From Gammaproteobacteria bacterium (lineage in GTDB: Bacteria; Pseudomonadota; Gammaproteobacteria; Arenicellales; JAHEKD01), in NCBI GenBank assembly GCA_024638545.1, contig JAHEKD010000064.1, forward strand, positions 1 through 6,735: a stretch of DNA of 6,735 nt, written 5' to 3'. A program made the position numbers and the translations under genes. Shown piece by piece: positions 1 to 4,998 of this stretch. Positions within the stretch are counted from its first letter, which is position 1, and every line of letters begins with the position of its first letter. The notes under the pieces are model-generated. The model saw only the letters and a list, made by a program, of their open reading frames with translations, was not told the origin of the DNA and searched no databases.

Positions 1-35
1 TTATGCGATCCCGTTATTCCTGCAATACCGCACAT
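1..35 (-). CDS. asnB: Asparagine synthase-like class II glutamine amidotransferase, N-terminal fragment (gene leaves the window)
   Basis: Reading the minus strand from 35, an ATG opens MCGIAGITGSH and runs off the left edge after 11 codons. Met-Cys-Gly-Ile-Ala-Gly is the hallmark N-terminus of glutamine-hydrolysing asparagine synthases: after Met removal, Cys2 becomes the nucleophile that releases ammonia from glutamine. The ATG shares one base with the stop codon of the SDR gene (TAATG), and AGGGA at 44-48 lies 8 bases upstream as a good ribosome binding site. Translation is therefore probably coupled to the upstream gene. GlmS and other class II amidotransferases begin similarly (MCGIVG), but the IAGI form favours AsnB. 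In glycan loci such paralogues often amidate a sugar acid or other carboxylate rather than making asparagine; that role is inference here. Only the fragment is visible, so the synthetase domain cannot be confirmed. Confidence 0.75.
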   Translation of the reverse strand, partial: MCGIAGITGSH

Positions 36-1102
36 TAGATAAGTCCCTGAGCTTTATACCAGTCCAGCGTTAGTTTGATTCCTGTTGCGGCTTCGACCTG
101 CGGATTATAGTTTAATAAGCGTCTGGCTTTGCTCAGATCAAAAGAACGGTTGTGAGTAAAAAAACCGACGCGGCGACGAAATATAGGCGGCTTTATGCCG
201 AATGGTTTGCAGATAATTTCACATAAAAGTCCTGCAAACCAAACCGGCGCAATCGGAATTTTAATCCTTGAGAGCTTAACATTACCGGCTTTGGCAATAT
301 ACTGAGCCAGCTGGTTAAGGGTAATATGTGAGCCTGAAGCGATATTAAATGCCTCCAGATGGACATTTTCACGAGGCTGCACTGCACCCAGTAAAAACGA
401 GTCAGTCTGATCGTCAATGTAGCCCAGGTGCGCCAGTGTCTCACCTGAGCCAATCATCATGAATTTACCATCCATGATCGCTTTGAATAGTTTCATCATG
501 CGAACATCTCCTGGCCCATAAGCCATTGCAGGCCGGTTAACTGTTACCACCATGCCGCCATCCGCCAGAGACTTGGCGTAATCCAGTACTGCCAGCTCGC
601 CTTCAAGTTTACTGCGATGATATTCATCCATGGGATTGTAGGGTGAATTTTCTGTACAAGGTATTTCTTTAACATGCCCGTGTACACCGACGGTGCTGCA
701 ATGGACAAATCGCTCAACACCGGCGTCATTTGCCTGTTTGATCAGCTTGACTGTTCCATCGACATTGACCTTGAAATACATGGCCTCGCCCTGTTCCACT
801 TCCTGAAATAAGGCCGCAATGTTAAAGACAATATCAATGCCGTTCAAGATATCACTCCAGTCAGCGTCGCTGGCGAGATCCAGCACCTTAACCTGGTAGC
901 CATTTGCGGCAAGTTCACGCTGTTCTTCAGGAAAAAGCACAGTGCCGGTTACGTCCAGGCCGTATTCAACCAGGCGTTTAAACAGTGCACCACCTATGAA
1001 TCCCGCGGCCCCTGTAACCAGCAGTTTCTTGTCCTTTAATGGTGCATACTCGGCGGGGAGTTGCTTTTTTTCCAATGTTTCTAGCAATGTTTGATTAATC
1101 AT
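35..1102 (-). CDS. NAD(P)-dependent extended SDR: epimerase/dehydratase or 3beta-HSD-like oxidoreductase
   Basis: This 355-residue extended short-chain dehydrogenase/reductase has a Rossmann nucleotide-binding motif, GAAGFIG, at 31-37 after a ~25-residue polar N-terminal lead. An acidic LDLAS stretch follows at 75-79, then NIAALF near 94-99. The catalytic set is Ser136 (in CSTVGV) with Tyr161 and Lys165 (YHRSK). A conserved NRPAMAYGPGD stretch lies at 189-199, in the substrate half. Such enzymes oxidise, reduce, epimerise or dehydrate nucleotide sugars, or act on steroid- and flavonol-type alcohols. The C-terminal half has a hydrophobic stretch (about 283-299) followed by a basic FRRR patch at 308-311, recalling 3beta-HSD-like members that sit on membranes, so a lipid-linked substrate is possible. 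The start is supported by AAGGA 10 bases upstream. It overlaps the methyltransferase 3' end by 8 bases and shares one base with the next gene. The fold is secure; the substrate is unknown. Confidence 0.93.
   Translation of the reverse strand: MINQTLLETLEKKQLPAEYAPLKDKKLLVTGAAGFIGGALFKRLVEYGLDVTGTVLFPEEQRELAANGYQVKVLDLASDADWSDILNGIDIVFNIAALFQEVEQGEAMYFKVNVDGTVKLIKQANDAGVERFVHCSTVGVHGHVKEIPCTENSPYNPMDEYHRSKLEGELAVLDYAKSLADGGMVVTVNRPAMAYGPGDVRMMKLFKAIMDGKFMMIGSGETLAHLGYIDDQTDSFLLGAVQPRENVHLEAFNIASGSHITLNQLAQYIAKAGNVKLSRIKIPIAPVWFAGLLCEIICKPFGIKPPIFRRRVGFFTHNRSFDLSKARRLLNYNPQVEAATGIKLTLDWYKAQGLI
44..48 (-). promoter_or_regulatory. Ribosome binding site of the asnB-like gene
   Basis: AGGGA on the minus strand lies 8 bases before the ATG at 33-35, inside the last codons of the SDR gene. 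It supports the edge fragment as a real gene start. Confidence 0.6.
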
Positions 1103-1769
1103 TTATTTTGTTTCCTTTTATAAGGGCGATACTGGTAAACAGTTTACCTTTCCAAAAATATTTTTTAATAGAGCTCAAGACATTTACATTTTTAAATCCC
1201 GCCTGCGACAAATATGCCATTATCGTATCAGCACTATAAAATTCAACCTGGTCCTTAATGAGGTGACGATGCAGGACACCCCAAAGCAGTGTTAGCGGTG
1301 AACTTGTTTTTTCCCTTTCAAGAATCAGCAGCATACCATCTCTGTCAAGCATTTCGTACATCTGACGGATTGCCCTGATCGGATCGATAAAATAGTGAAC
1401 CGTATTCGCGCAAATGATCAGCCTGAAGCTGTAATTTTCCAGCATTGTGCGGCTTTCATCAGTCAGATTTTCCCAATCATCTGTAATAAAATGAATATCC
1501 CGTGATAATTGTTCACAGTACTCAGACGCCTGTTGGGTCATTTTGTCTGAAATGTCCAGGCCGACCAGCTTTGCATCAGGAAATCTTTCACAAAGTAGCC
1601 TTAGCTGATAGCCTGTGGCGCAGCCAATATCAAGAATGTCACCGCTGTCAAAATCGTGAACCTGATTTAAAATCTCATTTGCATGGGCTTTATACCATTG
1701 CGCCAGGCGGTTTGTCTCGTAATGGCCTGCCTTTAAATCGAACTCATTTTTTACAACATTATTTTGCAT
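1095..1769 (-). CDS. Class I SAM-dependent methyltransferase
   Basis: This 224-residue soluble protein has the seven-strand methyltransferase signature. Motif I is ILDIGCATG at 45-53 and binds S-adenosylmethionine. The acidic end of strand 2 is Asp72 in VGLDIS, a likely ribose contact. DD at 97-98 follows strand 3, near the adenine pocket, and LIICANTVHYF at 117-127 is the strand-4 motif with the substrate-facing loop. Length and order match the small-molecule methyltransferase families (Methyltransf_11/25 type), which methylate oxygen, nitrogen or carbon on sugars, quinones and lipids. No substrate-specific signature is recognised. No clear Shine-Dalgarno precedes the ATG, which lies 20 bases after the stop of the lipoprotein gene; read-through from that gene or a slightly different start is possible. 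Its 3' end overlaps the SDR gene by 8 bases, so the pair probably act in one pathway. Confidence 0.92.
   Translation of the reverse strand: MQNNVVKNEFDLKAGHYETNRLAQWYKAHANEILNQVHDFDSGDILDIGCATGYQLRLLCERFPDAKLVGLDISDKMTQQASEYCEQLSRDIHFITDDWENLTDESRTMLENYSFRLIICANTVHYFIDPIRAIRQMYEMLDRDGMLLILEREKTSSPLTLLWGVLHRHLIKDQVEFYSADTIMAYLSQAGFKNVNVLSSIKKYFWKGKLFTSIALIKGNKIND
1113..1117 (-). promoter_or_regulatory. Ribosome binding site of the SDR gene
   Basis: AAGGA on the minus strand, 10 bases before the ATG at 1100-1102. It lies within the final codons of the methyltransferase gene, which suggests the two are translated from one message. Confidence 0.55.
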
Positions 1770-1789
1770 GCGTTGAGCGCAGGGGGCGA

Positions 1790-2215
1790 CTATCCGCTAC
1801 TCTGGGTGATGTCAAGAAAAACAAGCGCGCAGGCTTTCGCCTCAGTTACGGATAGCAGCCATCCGTCCACGGTTGTAACGGCTTCATCGGTAAAATCCTG
1901 TCTTATTCTTGTCGATATTCGTTCACTGATAGAGTCAATCTGGGCGTCGTTGATTGCGTTAATGTCCAGATCTATAGATGAGAGTACATCCGCGGTGAGC
2001 TGCATCGGCGTCATGGATTTCAGTTTCGGGTTGGCCTCAACTTCTAATCGTCCCAAATGCGCAGCAACACCATGGTGCCGCAACTGCTCCCTGATTTGCC
2101 TGGCTGCATTCTCAGGTTTACTTTCTCCGGTGCCGCAACCGGGCAACAGTAGCGACGAACAAACGCTGCTGATAACCACTTTCAGCACCGAGCGTCTTGA
2201 TTGTTTTACGGTCAT
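1790..2215 (-). CDS. Small twin-arginine (Tat) lipoprotein, probable partner of the GMC oxidoreductase
   Basis: This 141-residue protein begins with a Tat-type signal: basic start, SRRSVLK at 6-12 (twin Arg7-Arg8, with Val at the usual Phe/Leu place), then a hydrophobic core to about residue 24. LLPGC at 23-27 follows, with Cys27 as the likely lipidated residue. Proline just before the Gly-Cys makes this a somewhat unusual lipobox. The mature part is mostly helical-looking and polar, with a C-terminal DGWLLSVTEAKACALVFLD stretch (117-135). I do not recognise a named domain. Its ATG overlaps the GMC stop codon (ATGA) and no Shine-Dalgarno is visible, so translation looks coupled. By analogy with gluconate and fructose dehydrogenases, whose small Tat-signal subunit accompanies a signal-less GMC flavoprotein, it may carry or anchor the GMC enzyme at the periplasmic face. 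That role is inferred from context, not from a recognised homologue. Confidence 0.8.
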   Translation of the reverse strand: MTVKQSRRSVLKVVISSVCSSLLLPGCGTGESKPENAARQIREQLRHHGVAAHLGRLEVEANPKLKSMTPMQLTADVLSSIDLDINAINDAQIDSISERISTRIRQDFTDEAVTTVDGWLLSVTEAKACALVFLDITQSSG

Positions 2216-3714
2216 GGGCGTAGCGTGTATTTTAAGTGATCCGACAATCTTAACGCCAGAGCGACAATGGTTATGGTAGGATTTGCATAACCAATGGTTG
2301 GAAATACAGAACTACCGGCGATATGTAGATTGTCAACGCCAAATACTTTGCAGTTTGCATCGATAACGCCTGTTTTGGGATCTTTTGACATGCGGGTGGT
2401 TCCGCAATGGTGTTTACCGGCCTCCATGTGTTTTGGCCACCGTGTTTTATCAATAAAAAGCTGGCTGTAGCCCCGGCCCAGGCCCATGCGCCCAAACTCA
2501 AGTGCTATCAGCTCCATGGCCCGGTAGGCGTGCGTTAAGTCGGCGTCCTCTACCAGCCACTTCACTTCGAGTTTCGGCTGCTCGAAAATATCCAGCTTGT
2601 TCTGAGAAAGTGTAATCCTGGAATCAGGATTGGGAACAGGTTCAAGAACCATATGCATGGCAATTGAGTTGTTTCGGGTTTTCTCCAGCGGATTTTCTCC
2701 GGCAAAGCCATCGAGGTCCGAGAAAATACCGCCAATAGGTGTTTTGTAGTGGGGACCTGTCGGGTATAAATGTATTCTGAAATTGGCCAGCCGTTCTTTT
2801 CTGAGCAGATGCTCAGTAGCGGCAACAATCGCAAATTTTTTACCGCCTTCAACATCGTGCAAGGCATGATACAGCCCCAGTTGAAGACCAGGATGTGTAA
2901 AAGAGACGTCAAGCCCGGGCCTCAGCAATACATGGTCCATGAAATACCGACCGACCAGGTCATTACGGTTTCCCAGGCCTTCAGGGGTGAATTGTTTTGA
3001 AAGCAGCAGCAATCTGGCATTTTCCATGCCGCCCGTAGCCAGTATGAACTGTCTTGCCGCAACGCGAAATCGGGGACCCTTGAAGCTGGCAACCCGGAGG
3101 TAATCGACATGCACGGCGGATTCATTGGGAAGCAGTTCAAGCACGTTAGCATATAGATACACTTGTATATTAGCGGCTCTTGCAAGTTCATTTCGGTACT
3201 CAATGCCAAACCGGGTTGGCGGGCTTTGTCCGTAGACCGCCGTCTTGAGTCTGCGCTCATCGAGTGCCAGTGCTTCAAGTCCAGTGGCCCGGGTCAGTTT
3301 TGCCAGGTTTTCATAGTCGTACCCGCCGAGCTGGAGGACTGGTTGGGCACGCTGGTAGTATGTCTCCAGATCGGCGCGTGTGATCGGCCAGCCGCTGTGC
3401 GGCATCCACTCTTTTTCTTCAAAATCAATAGGGTCCAGGGGCCGGGAATGACCGGCCCAGTGGTTGGTGGTGCCGCCAAAATAACGTAAACGGTTAACAT
3501 CAATATCAAAACTGGGTAAGCCCGTATTGTCACCGCTGTACAGTGACTGAATTTGCTGATCAAATTCCAGTCCACCACTTTCAAGTAAGATTACTTTGTT
3601 ATTGGTGCCAATAAACTCCCTGGCGATAGTGATACCGGCAGCACCACCGCCGATAATACAGATATCAGCCTGCAGTGAACTGCCATCAGTGAGCTCTCTG
3701 GAATCTATCAACAT
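2212..3714 (-). CDS. GMC-family FAD-dependent oxidoreductase
   Basis: This 500-residue flavoprotein of the glucose-methanol-choline family oxidises an alcohol group with FAD as the acceptor. An N-terminal dinucleotide-binding motif, IIGGGAAG, lies at 20-27, with strand-end Glu45 (LLESGG) binding the FAD ribose. GGTTNHW at 80-86 is the second flavin-contact motif. ATGGMENARLLLLS follows in the middle of the protein. The C-terminal catalytic region has HHCGTTRM at 435-442, and YANPT at 476-480 carries Asn478 of the His/Asn active-site pair. The length fits the short bacterial branch. No signal peptide is seen. The upstream message has an A-rich leader (eight A in a row) and only a distant AGGA, so the ribosome site is weak. 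The 4-base overlap with the Tat lipoprotein suggests a two-subunit enzyme. Substrate and electron acceptor are unknown; a sugar or polyol hydroxyl is plausible. Confidence 0.93.
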   Translation of the reverse strand: MLIDSRELTDGSSLQADICIIGGGAAGITIAREFIGTNNKVILLESGGLEFDQQIQSLYSGDNTGLPSFDIDVNRLRYFGGTTNHWAGHSRPLDPIDFEEKEWMPHSGWPITRADLETYYQRAQPVLQLGGYDYENLAKLTRATGLEALALDERRLKTAVYGQSPPTRFGIEYRNELARAANIQVYLYANVLELLPNESAVHVDYLRVASFKGPRFRVAARQFILATGGMENARLLLLSKQFTPEGLGNRNDLVGRYFMDHVLLRPGLDVSFTHPGLQLGLYHALHDVEGGKKFAIVAATEHLLRKERLANFRIHLYPTGPHYKTPIGGIFSDLDGFAGENPLEKTRNNSIAMHMVLEPVPNPDSRITLSQNKLDIFEQPKLEVKWLVEDADLTHAYRAMELIALEFGRMGLGRGYSQLFIDKTRWPKHMEAGKHHCGTTRMSKDPKTGVIDANCKVFGVDNLHIAGSSVFPTIGYANPTITIVALALRLSDHLKYTLRP

Positions 3715-3818
3715 ATTGTTTTTTTCAGGATCCTAATATCATGTCACGCGGGTGCGTTGCAGTTGGGTGGTATTGTAATTGAAGGTGGCTTTTTGTTCTA
3801 GAACACATCATGGGCAGC
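3715..3818 (-). promoter_or_regulatory. Candidate promoter with overlapping palindrome upstream of the GMC gene
   Basis: This 104-base gap separates the membrane-protein stop from the GMC start. On the minus strand, TACAAT (3772-3777, one mismatch to the -10 consensus) lies 17 bases from TAGAAC (3795-3800, only three matches to the -35 consensus). The weak -35 sits inside a perfect 12-base palindrome, TGTTCTAGAACA, at 3794-3805, as an operator would. No U-tract follows the palindrome on this strand, so it does not look like a terminator. The downstream gene may have its own promoter or may be read from the gene before it. Confidence 0.3.
3794..3805. repeat. Perfect 12-base palindrome TGTTCTAGAACA
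   Basis: All six base pairs match and neither flank extends it. It lies 13 bases past the stop codon of the membrane-protein gene and about 80 bases before the GMC start. With no loop it suits a dimeric DNA-binding protein better than an RNA hairpin. The regulator, if any, is unknown. Confidence 0.6.
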
Positions 3819-4775
3819 TTAGGGCCTGAGCTCAAATAATCCGCCTATTAGTCCATCGAGCACGGCTTTTGCACGCATGAGCAGGGCGGTAATCAAGCCC
3901 AGTTCAGCACTGTAACCAAGCAGTTCAAAGGCTATCGTGTACGATGCTTCCATTAATCCAAGCCCGCCTATGGAAACTGGCAGATTCATGATTAACATGA
4001 TAACGGGTACGGCGATTATCATGTCCACAAGCGTGACTGCCTGATCAAAAGCCAGTGCACTGACCCATACACTTATTATGGCGAAAATATAAAAGACGAT
4101 TGAATATGCAAACAGTCGGGACAGAAAGCGCCTGTTTTTTCTGACCTCACGGATAGAATTCTGAAATTCTTCAAATTTATTTGCAACCTTGTGTACAAAG
4201 CTGATGTTGGTTTTTCTGGCAAGGTACTCAAGAACGCGAACAAAACGTTTATCAGTCGCCGCCCATCCCAGCCCCAGGGTAACGACAAGCACAAATGCAA
4301 AACTCAGGATAAAAAGCTTGAGATCACCCTGCGTCATGAAGGCAAACGATAGGGCTGCCAGTACTAATAACACCAGCATGCCTACAAAACGCTCGACAAA
4401 GACAGAGGCTGCAGCACGTTCAATACTCTTGTTGAGTTTGCCAAGTCGATAAATTCGAATCACGTCACCACCCATGCTGCTGGGTAGTATCAGGTTATAA
4501 AGCCGGCTGATATATAAATACTGCAAGAGCAGCATGAAACCGCCGCTAAGCTTTTTGGCCACAACCACCAGTTGCCATTTTCGAATACTGACGAGATTTT
4601 GTAAAAAACTGACCAGTAAAGACAGCCAGATGAATGTCCAGTTGACATCCTTAAGAATGGCTGTGAACTCTTTTCTACCCGCTTCAGAGAAAAATCCGGC
4701 CGAATAACAGACATAGATGATTAACACAATTGTGATGACGACCTGCGCGAATCGCTTTAAATTGATCTTATACAT
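3819..4775 (-). CDS. Polytopic membrane protein, LPG-synthase TM / UPF0104 (flippase-like) family
   Basis: This 318-residue integral membrane protein has about seven to eight hydrophobic segments: near 10-29, 46-64, 78-97, 128-147, 153-172, 222-242, 250-268 and 284-300. Family marks are PSSMGGDVIRIYRLGK at 98-113 followed by FVERFVG at 126-132, and the late SIGGLGLMEASY at 269-280. These match the lysylphosphatidylglycerol synthase transmembrane region (flippase-like domain). The protein lacks the cytosolic aminoacyl-transfer domain of MprF, so it is not a lysyl-PG synthase. Stand-alone members often occur with glycosyltransferase and polysaccharide genes and are thought to move or handle lipid-linked intermediates. 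Only weak AGAG (4780-4783) serves as a ribosome site, but a perfect TATAAT lies just upstream. It is the first gene of the leftward cluster and is divergent from the YfhO-like gene. The family is secure; the exact function is not. Confidence 0.88.
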   Translation of the reverse strand: MYKINLKRFAQVVITIVLIIYVCYSAGFFSEAGRKEFTAILKDVNWTFIWLSLLVSFLQNLVSIRKWQLVVVAKKLSGGFMLLLQYLYISRLYNLILPSSMGGDVIRIYRLGKLNKSIERAAASVFVERFVGMLVLLVLAALSFAFMTQGDLKLFILSFAFVLVVTLGLGWAATDKRFVRVLEYLARKTNISFVHKVANKFEEFQNSIREVRKNRRFLSRLFAYSIVFYIFAIISVWVSALAFDQAVTLVDMIIAVPVIMLIMNLPVSIGGLGLMEASYTIAFELLGYSAELGLITALLMRAKAVLDGLIGGLFELRP

Positions 4776-4803
4776 GTTTCTCTATGCCGGAATTTAGCGG
4801 CAG

Positions 4804-4809
4804 ATTATA
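4804..4809 (-). promoter_or_regulatory. Candidate -10 element (TATAAT) for the leftward gene cluster
   Basis: The minus strand reads a perfect TATAAT here, giving an expected start near 4797 and a leader of about 22 bases before the ATG at 4775. At a spacing of 16-18 no good -35 hexamer is seen (ATCAAT at 4827-4832 is poor). A TTGAAT at 4834-4839 is 24 bases away, too far for a usual sigma-70 promoter. An activator may be needed. Confidence 0.45.
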
Positions 4810-4837
4810 CACCTTGATTGGGGTGGATTGATTATTC

Positions 4838-4857
4838 AACCGACCGGAGAATCGGTT
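4838..4857. repeat. Inverted repeat AACCGA / TCGGTT in the divergent intergenic region
   Basis: Two perfect 6-base arms (4838-4843 and 4852-4857) flank an 8-base CCGGAGAA loop. It sits about 30 bases upstream of the minus-strand TATAAT, a usual position for an activator site. It has no T-tract and is unlikely to be a terminator. Confidence 0.35.
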
Positions 4858-4873
4858 AAAATCCACTCAGTAA

Positions 4874-4902
4874 TTGAATATGATCAGCTGGATCACTAGA
4901 AA
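4874..4902 (+). promoter_or_regulatory. Candidate promoter of the YfhO-like gene
   Basis: TTGAAT (4874-4879), a 17-base spacer and TAGAAA (4897-4902) match the sigma-70 consensus at four positions in each hexamer. This would give a leader of about 90 bases. The spacer is almost entirely an inverted repeat, TGATC-AGCTG-GATCA (4881-4895), which could be a regulator site. An alternative weak pair is CTGACA (4936-4941) with TATCGC (4959-4964). Neither is strong. Confidence 0.25.
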
Positions 4903-4998
4903 TTTATATGATGATAGACGCAATGTGCTTGAGTTCTGACAGCAGCCTGGTTCAGGATTATCGCTACCCTCACTAAATGTCAGGTTCAAGCACAATTA

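Noticed and set aside
1764..2279. A 171-codon plus-strand open frame opposite the lipoprotein gene
   Set aside because: It is antisense to a gene with a clear Tat signal and lipobox and to the GMC 3' end. Its product is Ser/Thr/Ile-rich with no recognisable motif, so it is a shadow frame.
3715..3818. Rho-independent terminator after the membrane-protein gene
   Set aside because: The only palindrome has no loop and is followed by A residues rather than U on the transcribed strand.
3819..4775. Reading this gene as mprF (lysylphosphatidylglycerol synthase)
   Set aside because: Only the transmembrane region is present; the C-terminal aminoacyl-transferase domain is absent and the gene ends cleanly at 318 codons.
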